From the NCBI GenBank assembly GCA_963575745.1, contig CAUYUJ010015716.1:60778-124777 (forward strand): DNA of 64,000 nt, given 5' to 3'. The notes beneath the pieces are model-generated. The model saw nothing but the letters and a program-made list of their open reading frames with translations. It searched no databases and had not been told where the DNA came from. Position numbers and translations under genes: made by a program. Source of the stretch: Prorocentrum cordatum. Its lineage: Eukaryota; Sar; Dinophyceae; Prorocentrales; Prorocentraceae. This document shows positions 44,840 to 55,239 of the stretch, one piece after another; within the stretch, counting starts at the first letter, position 1; each line of letters opens with the position of its first letter.

Positions 44840-46040
44840 TAACGCCCCAAGAGCGCCTCCAGAGGCCCCTCCAAAGGGCCCCAGAAGTCGAAAATCATTA
44901 ATTTTTCAATGGTTTTTGAAGCATTCTTGCGCTCTCCCATCTTCCGCCTCCCTACGGTCCCGGACCGCGTCAGAGGCCCTTCAGATCGCTCCAAGACGGT
45001 CGAAGAGGCTCCCAAGAAAGCCCAGAGACGGCCCAAGAGGCTCCTCAGATAAGTCAAGAGGGCCTCGAGAGCGCCCCGAGAGAGCTCCAAGAGCGACCCA
45101 AGAGGGCCCGAAGAGCGCGACATTTCGAGGTCTCTGGCCTGAGAGGCGCCTAGGAAGCCCCCAGAGGCCATCAAGAGGTTCCCAAGAAGCCCTGTGAGGC
45201 TCCCAAGAGGCTCCCGGAAGCCCCAGTAGGCCCCCAAGGGACCCCCAGGGAAGCCCCCTGCGGGCCCCCAAGACATTTCGGTAAATCGTATTTCCCAGAT
45301 AGCTTTCCGGGAACATGATTCCTTGGGCTTCCGCCCACCGCCCCAACCATGTCTCCAATAGGCTTGCAGACAAGGCTAAAAGGCGCCCCTCGGTAAGCCC
45401 CCAGAGGCCCCCCTCTTAGAGAGCCGAACAAATCATGCTCTTGGAAAGCTTCCCAGGAACATGATTCTCTATCTCGGAGTAGGCTCGGGGGGGGGGGGGG
45501 GGGGGCGTTGCCTGTTCCCCTCATCGGTCCAGAGCTCCCGAGGCGGCCCGAGCCCGCCCCGCAGCAGGCCACGACAGGCTAAGAGGGTCCCGAGAGGACC
45601 CAAGACGGTGCCACGAGGCCCCGAAGACGCCCAAGTTGTCCTCAAGACAGCCGACGAGGACTCCAACACGCTCCAGGACGGACTCAAGAGGCTCCCCGAG
45701 AGGGCCCTGGAAGGCAAGATTCACTCGTTTTCCGAGTGTTTTGGATTTTGGCGTTCTCGCTTTTCCCGCTTTCCAGCGCTCCCTCACGGCCTCGGAGGCC
45801 CCAGAAGGGGTCCCGAGGCGGCCCGGGCCCGCCCCGAAGCAGGCTGCGACAGGCTAATGGAGGTCCCGAGAGGGCCCTAGACGGTCCCAAGAGGCCCCGA
45901 AGACGCCCAAGCTGCCCTCAAGACGGCCGACGAGGATTTGAACACGCTCCAGGACGGACTCAAGAGGCTCCCCAAGAGGGCCTTGGGACACCCCAACAAA
46001 TCATGTCCCCAGAAAGTCTTCCGGGGACATGGTTCATCAT
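44840..46040 (+). repeat. CCCAAGAGG-type filler repeat with embedded palindromes and a 274-bp duplication
   Basis: Degenerate 'cccaagaggcccc' phrases fill the block. The segment from 45538 ('ccgaggcggcccg') recurs from 45812 with the same order of landmarks ('caggctaa', 'gaagacgcccaag', 'acacgctccaggacggactc'). Imperfect palindromes built on 'aatcatg ... catgatt' occur at 45283-45320, 45431-45466 and 45999-46034. Confidence 0.75.
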
Positions 46041-46194
46041 GGGCCCGCGGCCCGCGAGTCTCTGGAGGCTTCGAAGTACCATCATGCTACAGGAGAGCTG
46101 CCTGGGAAGTTGATTGGGAACATGAGTGACCGCCTTCTCGCGGCCCTCCGCAGGATTTGCGCAGATCGTTTCGCACAAAGTTGCCCCAAGTGCC

Positions 46195-46325
46195 CTCTTG
46201 AATCGACGACGACGACGACGACGGAACGACGAAGACGACGACGACGCCGACAACGACGACGACGACGGCGCGCCCCAATAGGCGACGACGACAGTACGAC
46301 GACGACGACGACAGCACGCCCCAAC
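46195..46325 (+). repeat. (GAC)n triplet tracts
   Basis: GACGAC runs at 46205-46270 and 46280-46315, separated by 'ggcgcgccccaataggc', a phrase echoed after the second run. Confidence 0.92.
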
Positions 46326-46549
46326 AGGTTCCCCAAGACGCCCCAAACCCATGCTCCCAGAACGTCTCCTGGGAACCCAATTCATACGGCCTCCGCCCCC
46401 CTACACAACCATTTTCCTCGAAGGCCTTTCGGAATGCAGATTGGCATGCGTGGACTGTGGTCCACAACTTCAGTGGAGCAGTGAATTCGTCAAGGCCTGG
46501 GGCCTGCTAGAACCTGAGCGCGCGCGAAGCGCTCGCGATGGTTCTAGTA

Positions 46550-46592
46550 CGTATATATATATATATATACACATACACACATTCATACACAC

Positions 46593-46623
<31 letters not shown>

Positions 46624-46960
46624 TGTATGTATGTATGTATGTATGTATGTATGTATGTATGTATGTATGCATGCATGCATGCATGCATGCATGCATATGT
46701 ATGCATGTATGTATGTATGTATGTATGTATGTATGTATGTATGTATGTATGTATGTATGTATGTATGTATGTATGTATGTATGTATGTATGTATATAATG
46801 TGCATGTATGTATGTATGTATGTATGTATGTATGTATGTATGTATGTATACATGCATGCATGCATGCATACATGTATGTATGTATGTATGTATGTATGTA
46901 TGTATGTATGTATGTATGTATGTATGTATGTATGTATATATTTATATATATGCATACACA
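46550..46960 (+). repeat. (ATGT)n tetranucleotide field with GCAT variants
   Basis: (AT)n, then about 340 bp of GTAT/ATGT with two GCAT blocks (46670-46695 and 46850-46870). Frames read as MYVC or IHTY repeats and are artefacts. Confidence 0.97.
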
Positions 46961-47398
46961 TATCCCATATGGAACAACAGTTTGGGCAGTTTTTGTTGTT
47001 GTTTGTTCGTTTCATACTTCCTGTTTTGTCGCGTATACATACATTTACACATATATATATATATAGAAAGTGCATCTGCCATATCGCATGTCTGTATGTC
47101 TATATATATGTGTACATAGCAATTATTTTATGTGTAAATCAACACATAATGTAGATATACAACTAATTTTTGTAATTCATAACCATATCTGTATATACAC
47201 GTCAAGATCTCCAGTGCTAGAGCGCCACCTTCGCTGCCAGAGTCAGCGTGCTGGCGCCGATGTTGAGAATAATTGGGGGTGGCTGTCCTCTTTCTTTTTT
47301 CCCGTCCTCTCCCTATCCATTCTTGCGGCTGTTAGCCAGATGAGAGAACCTGAGTACGTGCGAAGCTCGTAGCGTGGTGTCTCTAAGTTGGGTGGAGC
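46961..47398. other. AT-rich intergenic stretch, no gene
   Basis: Unusually AT-rich for the window, with several TATATA runs (47048-47065, 47100-47110). No gene or motif is supported. Confidence 0.45.
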
Positions 47399-47673
47399 TA
47401 GTCGGTAGTCCCCTGGGTTGCACCCCTTTCGGCCCCTGGTCGCCTCTCCCGCGCCCACCTCGGCCGCCTGCTCACCGCGACCCCCAGCTTGGGAGGCGAC
47501 AGAGCGCTCCCCAGAAAAGCGGTGGTGTCAGCTGGGGGCAGGCGGGCCGGAGGTTCTTGGCCGCGGGGCCTGGCGAGCCATGGGGCCGATGGGGGGGGGT
47601 GGCCCGTGTTTGCGGGGTTTAGACTGGCCTTGCAAAGATTATGGCCGATAGAAGAAATAGAAAGAGAGAAAGC

Positions 47674-47707
<34 letters not shown>

Positions 47708-47781
47708 GAGAGAGAAATAGAGAGAGGCTTTGCCCATTCTCCTTTCTGATCGGCTTCCGCCAGCCCCCCGCCTGCCCAAAC
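47399..47781 (+). repeat. Direct repeat copy 1 (about 380 bp) with internal (GA)n
   Basis: From 'tagtcggtagtcccctgg' to 'cctgcccaaac'. It includes a GC-rich core, a (GA)n run at 47665-47725 and 'ccattctcctttctgatcgg'. The same order is found at 47924-48273. Confidence 0.9.
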
Positions 47782-47923
47782 GTATCAACGTTTACGGTAG
47801 ATGGTTGGGCAACGAGGGTTGCGGGTCGATCTCCCGTCGGCCGTCTTCGGATGCGTGGGAGCTGTTTCGGCCGTCTTTCCCACCCTGAAACTTGGAGGCA
47901 CTGTGCATAAGACTCGCAGGAAA

Positions 47924-48273
47924 TAGTCAGTAGTCCCTTGGGTTAAACCCCTATCGGCCCTTGGTCGCCTCTCCCGCGCCCACCTCGGCCGCCTGCTCAC
48001 CGCGCCCGCCGGCCTGGGAGGCGGCAGAGCGTTCCCCAGAAAGGCGGTGGTCTCAGCTGGGAGCAGGCGGGCCGGAGGTTCTTGGCCGCGGGGCCTGGCG
48101 AGCCATGGGGCCGATGGGGTGGGTGGGCCGGTCTTGTGGGGTCTAGACTAGCCTTGCAAAGGCCATGGCCGACAAAAGAAACAGAGAGAAAGAGAGAGAG
48201 AGAGAGACAACAAACTGGGCTCTGCCCATTCTCCTTTCTGATCGGCTTCCGCCACCCCCCCGCCTGCCCAAAC
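47924..48273 (+). repeat. Direct repeat copy 2 (about 350 bp)
   Basis: Same start ('tagtcagtagtcccttgg'), core ('gaggttcttggccgcggggc') and end ('cctgcccaaac') as copy 1, with a shorter (GA)n. The offset between copies is about 525 bp. It runs directly into an (AT)n tract. Confidence 0.9.
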
Positions 48274-48279
48274 ACATAC

Positions 48280-48317
48280 ATAATATATATATATATATGT
48301 ATATATATGTATACATG

Positions 48318-48352
<35 letters not shown>

Positions 48353-48355
48353 ACT
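48280..48355 (+). repeat. (AT)n / (ATGT) tract
   Basis: TATATA and ATGTAT units directly after repeat copy 2. Confidence 0.95.
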
Positions 48356-48666
48356 GGGGAACGGGACCTGGGGCCGCCAGATTGGCACCTCGGACCCCCT
48401 TGGGGGCCACGGGGCTGCAGGACGCTCCTGGGGGCCCGAACCTCGACCACAAATGTGGGGCCTGGGGCCCGGGCCCGCTTCTGGGAGGGCTTAAATCGCC
48501 GTCGGGAGCCCACCGGCAGCCCTGGACGTTCTCGAGACGTTCCCCAGACCGCCTCCAGGCGTCTCCATTCGCCCACGATACGTTTTAAACTACCCAGAAA
48601 GCCCCCCCCCAGACGTCCCAAGACGCTTCAAGATGCCGCCCTAGAGCGGCCCGAGAGGCCCAAATC

Positions 48667-48730
<64 letters not shown>

Positions 48731-48733
48731 GGG
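48667..48733 (+). repeat. Poly-T (about 37) followed by (GT)n
   Basis: A 37-base T run from 48667 to 48703, then GT repeats to about 48730 and a G run. It could be a retroposon tail read from the minus strand (poly-A), but no element body is evident. Confidence 0.92.
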
Positions 48734-48736
48734 GGC

Positions 48737-49672
48737 CCAAGACGGGCCCAAGAGGGCCCCAAGACGGCCACCAGGACAGCCCAAGAGGGCCCCAAGACGG
48801 CCCAAGAGGCGCCCAAGATGGCCCAAGAGGGCCCCAAGACGGGCCCAAGAGGGGGCCCAGAGGGGGACCACGAACCGCAAGCTCGAGCCTTCCGCCCCAA
48901 GAGGCCGCCAGGAGGCCCCCAGGAGGCCCCTCAAGAGGCCCCAGGAGACCCCAGACGTCCAAGGACGCCCCCAAGAGGCCCCAAGAAGCCTCCAACATGC
49001 GTCCCAAGAGGGCCCCTAACGCAAGAATTGGCCCATTCCCTTCGTAAAACGTACATTTTCAACAAAGTTGTCTTTTGGGTTTTCCGACGTTGCAGGACGG
49101 CCCAAGAGGCGCCCAAGACCGCCCCAAGACGGCCCAAGAAGCTTCCCAGAGGGCCCCAGGACAGCCCAAGAGGGCCCCAAGACGGCCCAAGAGGCGCCCA
49201 AGATGGCCCAAGAGGCCCCAAGGGCCCGGGAGACGGGCCCAAGAGGGGGCCCAGAGGGGGACCACGAACCGCAAGCTCGAGCCTTCCGCCCCAAGAGGCC
49301 GCCAGGAGGCCCCCAGGAGGCCCCTCAAGAGGCCCCAGGAGACCCCAGACGTCCAAGGACGCCCCCAAGACGCCCCAAGAAGCCTCCAACATGCGTCCCA
49401 AGAGGGCCCCTAGACGCAAGAATTGGCCCATTCCGTTCGTAAAACGTACATGTTCAACAAAGTCGCCTTTTGGGCTTTCCGACGTTACAGGACGGCCCAA
49501 GAGGCGCCCAAGACCGCCCCAAGACGGCCCAAAAAACTTCCCAGAGGGCTCCAGGACAGCCCAAGAGGGCCCCAAGACGGCCCAAGAGGCGCCCAAGATG
49601 GCCCAAGAGGGCCCGAAGACGGGCCCAAGAGGGGGCCCAGAGGGGGACCACGAACCGCAAGCTCGAGCCTTC
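48737..49672 (+). repeat. ~390-bp tandem repeat, 2.4 copies, in CCCAAGAGG filler
   Basis: The landmark 'cgaaccgcaagctcgagcct' occurs at 48871, 49265 and 49651. Full units also carry 'ttcgtaaaacgtaca', 'ttcaacaaagt' and 'ttccgacgtt'. A frame from 48347 to 50005 stays open because the period is close to a multiple of three and stops are rare in the filler; I do not regard it as a gene. Confidence 0.9.
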
Positions 49673-49739
49673 CGGCAGCGTCGGTCAGCGTCGGCTCGAA
49701 AGAGCCAGCAAGATGACATTGGAGGTCCCCCTGAGTTGC

Positions 49740-49925
49740 CACAGAAAATTCCGGGGGGACAGGCTCAGAAGGGGTTGGAAGGTCGAGATCTTCGGAACGT
49801 TTTCGTCGATTCCTGGAGGCTTTCCAGCCGCGGGCTGCGTTCCAGTGGCTCCCTCTCGCCGAGAGGCGTCTGGGGTTGCCCAGATTCTCCCGACCGGCTA
49901 CCGAAGAGCCGATTCATGAAGCGAG
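49740..49925 (+). repeat. Dispersed repeat family A, diverged plus-strand copy
   Basis: 'ctttccagccgcgggctgcg', 'cctctcgccgagaggcgt' and 'ttgcccagattctcccgacc' align in order with the family A copies at 43865 and 42345. Confidence 0.6.
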
Positions 49926-50325
49926 AGCCACATGGCAACTTCTCGGGGGGTCAGGCCCAAACGGGGGGGATGACCCTGCTGTCCGCCGGACAACGCCTCC
50001 TGTAACTGACCCCCTCGAGGGAGGTGCCCAGAGGCAGTGTCCTGCCAGCTGCGAGCCCCCTGTGGGCATCTCCCTCGACGAGGTCAACTGCAGGGGGCGC
50101 TATCCGGCCGAAATACCGGGAGGCGATGCACCGACCCCCCGTCGCCCGTTTCCTCCCCGACAGGGCCCCAAGGCCCGCTCCGCTCGGGAGCGCGCGGCTT
50201 CGCTGAGCGTGGGCCCCCGTCGCCCGCCGGAAAGTCGGGCGAGGCATCGCCGGTGCCAGGTCCACGCTTCCCCACCTTCTTCATGGGCTCGTTTTCCACC
50301 GCCACCACCATAGGTTGGAGGGGGA
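49926..50325. other. Intergenic, GC-rich, no gene recognised
   Basis: Short frames on both strands without motif, leading into a CTC tract. Confidence 0.4.
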
Positions 50326-50327
50326 GG

Positions 50328-50530
50328 GGGTCCTCCTCCTCCTCCTCCTCCTCCTCCTCCTCCTCCTCCTCCTCCTCCTCCTCCTCCTCCTCCTCTACGT
50401 CCTCCTCCTCCTCCTACTCCTCCACCTCCTCCCCCTCCTCCTCCTCCTCCTCCTCCTCCTCCTCCTCCTCCTCCTCCTCCTCTACGTCCTCCTCCTCTAC
50501 GTTCTCCTCCTCGTCCTCCACCTCCTTCCC
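50328..50530 (+). repeat. (CTC)n triplet tract
   Basis: CTC repeats interrupted by 'tacgt' at regular places (50395, 50483, 50500), suggesting a duplicated longer unit. Confidence 0.95.
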
Positions 50531-50644
50531 CCCTACAACTTATGGTAGTGATGGTGGAAAACAGGCCCATCACCGCTGAGCAATTGCACATTGTGAGTCC
50601 TCTGTCTCCCCTGATCCCGTCTGGAAGAGAGACCCAAGAGGGTT

Positions 50645-51527
50645 CCAAGAGAGCCCAATCATCGGTCACGCGAAGGAGAGTTCGCGTGACCGATACGAAA
50701 CTCTTTTCTTTCGCATCTTGGAGCTCCAAGAGGAGCCCAAGATGGCCCCGCGAGGGAACCGAGGAAGCCCCACGTGGGCCCAAGGAGGCCCAAGAGAGCC
50801 CCAAGAGAGCCCCAACATCGGTCACGCGGAAGAGCTCTCGCGTGACCGATGTTGGGCCCCTCTGTGGGCTCCTCTTGGAGCTCCGAGAGGAGCCAAAGAT
50901 GGCCCCAGGAGGGCCAGACGAGACCCCAAGAGGACCCAAGCAGGCCCAAGAGGGACCCAAGAAAGCCCCAGCATAGGTCACGCGGAAGAGCCCTCGCGTC
51001 ACCGATGTTGAGCCCCTCTTTGGGCTCCTCTTCGAGCTCCAAGAGGGGCCCAAGATGGCCCCACGAGGGCCCCGAGGGAGCCCCACGCGGGCCCAAGGAG
51101 GCCCAAGGAACCCCAAGGTGGCCCCAACATCGGTCACGCGGAAGAGCTCACGCGTGACCGATGTTGGGCCCCCTCTTTGGGCTCCTCTTGGAGCTTCGAG
51201 AGGAGCCCAAGATGGCCCCACGAGGGGCCCGTCGAGACCCCAAGAGGGCCCGAGGAGGCCCAATAAGACCCCAAGAGGGCCCCAACATCGGTCACGCGAA
51301 AGAGCTCTCACGTGACCGATGTTGGGCCTCTCTGTGGGCTCCTCTTGGAGCTCCGAGAGGAGCACAAGATGGCCCCGCGAGGGCCCCGACGAGCCCCAAG
51401 AGAGGCCAAGAAGGCCCAAGAGGGCCCAAAGAGCGCCCCAACATCGGTCACGCGGAAGAGCTCTCGCGTGACCGATGTTGGGCTTCCCTTTCGGCCATCT
51501 TGGAGCTTCAAGAAGAGCCCAAAATGG
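50645..51527 (+). repeat. 156-bp hairpin satellite, array part 1 (about 6 hairpins)
   Basis: Units join at an inverted repeat: CAACATCGGTCACGCG, about 10 bases (gaagagctct), then CGCGTGACCGATGTTG. Hairpins start near 50658, 50813, 50969, 51125, 51283 and 51439. Each unit holds a second near-palindrome (left part TTGGGCTCCTCTTGGAG and its complement) and CCCAAGAGG filler. Confidence 0.93.
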
Positions 51528-51960
<433 letters not shown>

Positions 51961-52004
51961 GATGAAAACCAGAGGATAGCTCACGGAGAGCCGAAGCACC
52001 CTCT

Positions 52005-53160
52005 TGTTGCATCCATCTTGGAGCTCCAGATGGAGCCCAAGAAGGCCCCACGAGGACCCCAACGGCGCCCCAAGAGAGCCCAAGGAGGCCCAAGAGGGTC
52101 CCGAGAGAGCCCCAACATCGGTCACGCGAAAGAGCTCTCGCATGCCGCATGACCGATGTTGAGCCGCTCTTTCGGCCATCTTGGGGCTCCAAAAGATCGA
52201 GGGCCCCGAGGGGACCCCACGTGGGCCCAAGGAGGCCCAAGAGGGACCCAAGACAGCCCCAAGAGAGCCCCAACATCGGTCACGCGGAAGAGCTCTCGCG
52301 TGACCGATGTTGGGCCCTTCTTTGGGCTCCTCTTGGAGCTCCAAGAGGAGCCCAAGATGGCCCCACGAGGGAACCGAGGGAGCCCCACGTGGGCCCAAGG
52401 AGGCCCAAGAGAGCCCCAAGAGAGCCCCAACATCGGTCACGCGGAAGAGCTCTCGCGTGACCGATGTTGGGCCCCTCTGTGGGTTCCTCTTGGAGCTCCG
52501 AGAGGAGCCAAAGATGGCCCCACGAGGGCCCCGGCGAGACCCCAAGAGGACCCAAGCAGGCCCAAGAGGGACCCAAGAGAGCCCCAGCATAGGTCACGCG
52601 GAAGAGCCCTCGCGTGACCGATGTTGAGCCCCTCTTTGGGCTCCTCTTGGAGCTCCAAGAGGGGCCCAAGATGGCCCCACGAGGGCCCCGAGGGAGCCCC
52701 ACGTGGGCCCAAGGAGGCCCAAGGAACCCCAAGATGGCCCCAACATCGGTCACGCGGAAGAGCCCTCGCGTGACCGATGTTGGGCCCCCTCTTTGGGTTC
52801 CTCTTGGTGCTCCGAGAGGAGCCCAAGATGGCCCCACGAGGGCCCCGTCGAGACCCCATGAGGGCCCAAGGAGGCCCAATAGGGCCCCAAGAGGGCCCCA
52901 ACATCGGTCACGCGAAAGAGCTCTCGCGTGAGCGATGTTGGGCCCCTCTGTGGGCTCCTCTTGGAGCTCCGAGAGGAGCCCAAGATGGCCCCACCAGGGC
53001 CCCGACGAGCCCCAAGAGAGCCCAAGAGGGCCCCAAGAGCGCCCCAACATCGGTCACGCGGAAGAGCTCTCGCGTGACCGATGTTGGGCTTCTCTGTCCG
53101 CCATCTTGGAGCTTCAAGAGGAACCCAAGATGGCCCTACGAGGGCCCCGACGGCGCCTCC
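52005..53160 (+). repeat. 156-bp hairpin satellite, array part 2 (7 hairpins)
   Basis: Hairpins start near 52113, 52270, 52428, 52585, 52741, 52900 and 53046. The five from 52428 onward match those at 50813-51439 with a constant offset of about 1616 bp, including the diagnostic variant 'cagcataggtcacgcgg' at 50969 and 52585. The array ends just before the accessory ORF. Confidence 0.93.
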
Positions 53161-53320
53161 GATGGAGGTCGCAGATACTGCCACACCGCCCGAATTTCTG
53201 CGTATATTGCGGCTCAAGCCTTTCCCTGACTATATTCACGGTTCAGCCGACTACACCCGTTGCGCTTTTTTCTTTCGTCAAACGAACGCAGCAGGTATTC
53301 GGCAATTCGCCACCGTGGCA

Positions 53321-55237
53321 ATGACGAAACATCCTGTCGACCTCAGCGAGTCGGATCAAGAAGTCGACTGGGAGCGCCCCAGCCCTGTGCCGAGGCCGAC
53401 GCCACCCGACGTCATCGCGGACGCGCCAGTGCGGCCTACGGACCTGGAGGCGGCAACGTTGCAGATCCAGCGCTTGTTCGACAACTTCGTCAACGCTGAC
53501 CCGTCAGAGCGCCCTGCGGACGTGGAGACAACGAGGCTGCAAATCAAGCAGTTGACCGAGCAGTTGGCCGACTTGAAGCACACACTCCAGACCAAAACCG
53601 ACGAGCACGAGAAATCGCCTACGGAGATGATCAGCAAGGCATCTCGTGACCTCGCCGACCCTCCACCTTCAGTAACGAAGACGCGCCCTCTGCCTACAAG
53701 GAGGGACATTCGGAAGCTTTTGTGCACAATTGGCCGGGCGCCCGATAACGCCGCCATCCCGGACCGCGTGCTCGGGGCTACGGAGGACGACGCTGACGGC
53801 GAGTTCGACCTCGACGGGCACCGCATACCTTATTGGATGACTACAGCGGAATGCCTTCTCATTCTCCAACACCTCCACGTTGGCGAGCTCTACCCAGTGA
53901 CGCACCCGTCGTCCTTCGCAGAGATGACACCGGACTCATACCTGGGGTCTTGGGCTGCTGGTGCCATCCACGGAGTCCTGCATTGCTCTGGCCGCCACTA
54001 TGTCGTCGCCTTCAACAACCGCGTGCCCGCCGTGCAACAGTGCCTCAAAGACCTTGACATTTCCGACAACAACAGCAGCGCTGAGGCTAAGTTCTTGCGC
54101 CGACGTCTGGGTACGTCGGCGGTTGTCCCAAAGAACAACGACGCAGGCGACTGCGCTCCCGATGCTATTCGCCTGATCGCCGCAGTTGCCCGCGCTCACA
54201 CCGACGCTGCTCCTGCGACGCCACCAGCTTCGCGCCCTACCACTCCGCGAGAGTCTCCCATCAGGAAGGCCCGGACGCTGCCATGGTCTGCACCCCCGCA
54301 GCCTCTCGCGATCGCCCACCGCGCTGGCTCTTGCAACCCCCCCTTGGTGGCGCCTCCAAAGCAGACGTCCTGGAAGCAGATACTCGCCAAACCCGTGGAC
54401 GCAGCACTCACGCCAATCGGTGCCCGCCAGAAATCACCCGAGCATCTAGCCGACTTCGACCGAGTTTCACATTTCAACGCCATGGCCAGCGGCAGTGGGA
54501 ACCTGACGGGGTGGAATTTCAAAGTGACCGTCGAAGAAGCCACCGTCTACCATGGCGAGCAAAAGTGTGGAAAAGGGCCAAAAGGATTTGCGTGGAATAG
54601 CGACGCGTTCGGAGACCACGACACCCTTGCTGTTTCACTGTGGGACTTGAGCCCCGATGCTCAGGCAGCTTTCGGAACCGTCGGCAACCTCATCTGGATC
54701 AACTCGCCTTACCAGTCCCGCAAATACGCTTTCGCGCCACCCCTGGACCGCACGACGCACCTGACCGACCAGCAGGGAGCCAGCCTGGGGTTGCGCTACG
54801 AGCTGCAATTCTCCGACCTTCCGACGTCTGGGCGCCAACCTGGCTGGGTCTGCGTGCTGGCGAAGACCCCGCAGCCTACGACGTGGGCACCTATTCAGCT
54901 CACGCCGCTCGAAGCTATCCCTGAAACATTCCCTGGCGTCATCATCTTCAACTTCGAGTGCGTGGTCACGCAGCTGGGCAACCAGGAGCAAAAAACCGAG
55001 CCGCGCCGCCTGGTCACTGTGATGACGGAGAGCGGGAACCGTATCGACGTGATGTTCTGGTGTAAATATGCGACTACCGTGCGGACTAACACAGTGCTGC
55101 GCATCCACCGTGCCGAGGCATCTTGTACCGTGAGACGGTCAGGTATGGGCAATGCTCCGGCACCGCGCGTGCCCCGCCAGATCAACGTTTGGTCGAACTC
55201 GTGCGTCGAGGAGATCGAGGACGTCGGCTCTGACTGA
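53321..55237 (+). CDS. Helitron accessory protein: coiled coil, possible Ulp1/C48-like domain, possible OB folds
   Basis: The frame opens at 53081 inside satellite DNA, but the first ATG with non-satellite context (MTKHPVDLSESDQEVDWERP) is at 53321, giving 638 residues. Residues about 30-105 look like a coiled coil (TTRLQIKQLTEQLADLKHTL). Residues about 165-290 contain GRHYVVAF (His226), a helix FLRRRLG, and VVPKNNDAGDCAPDAIRLI (Cys278), reminiscent of the His...Gln-Asn-x-x-Asp-Cys layout of C48 Ulp1-type proteases. Residues about 390-500 (GWNFKVTVEEATVYHGEQ, HDTLAVSLWDLS) and 560-620 (NRIDVMFWCKYATTVRTNTV) have OB-fold character, as in the RPA-like proteins of many Helitrons. It is intact to TGA at 55235-55237. 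The domain calls are by pattern and uncertain; the link to the helicase ORF is by position. Confidence 0.55.
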   Translation: MTKHPVDLSESDQEVDWERPSPVPRPTPPDVIADAPVRPTDLEAATLQIQRLFDNFVNADPSERPADVETTRLQIKQLTEQLADLKHTLQTKTDEHEKSPTEMISKASRDLADPPPSVTKTRPLPTRRDIRKLLCTIGRAPDNAAIPDRVLGATEDDADGEFDLDGHRIPYWMTTAECLLILQHLHVGELYPVTHPSSFAEMTPDSYLGSWAAGAIHGVLHCSGRHYVVAFNNRVPAVQQCLKDLDISDNNSSAEAKFLRRRLGTSAVVPKNNDAGDCAPDAIRLIAAVARAHTDAAPATPPASRPTTPRESPIRKARTLPWSAPPQPLAIAHRAGSCNPPLVAPPKQTSWKQILAKPVDAALTPIGARQKSPEHLADFDRVSHFNAMASGSGNLTGWNFKVTVEEATVYHGEQKCGKGPKGFAWNSDAFGDHDTLAVSLWDLSPDAQAAFGTVGNLIWINSPYQSRKYAFAPPLDRTTHLTDQQGASLGLRYELQFSDLPTSGRQPGWVCVLAKTPQPTTWAPIQLTPLEAIPETFPGVIIFNFECVVTQLGNQEQKTEPRRLVTVMTESGNRIDVMFWCKYATTVRTNTVLRIHRAEASCTVRRSGMGNAPAPRVPRQINVWSNSCVEEIEDVGSD

Positions 55238-55239
55238 CG

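Noticed and set aside
47795-47880. tRNA-like sequence with a B-box-like 'gggtcgatctccc'
   Set aside because: The T-loop is not canonical, no acceptor stem or anticodon arm can be folded by eye, and the A box is poor.
48347-50005. 552-codon plus-strand frame in the 390-bp repeat
   Set aside because: It begins in an (AT)n tract, crosses poly-T and GT runs and two repeat copies; stop-poor filler explains it and all other frames there are also long.
50100-51419. 439-codon minus-strand frame over the hairpin satellite
   Set aside because: Translation of the 156-bp tandem unit and a CTC tract; several frames are equally open.
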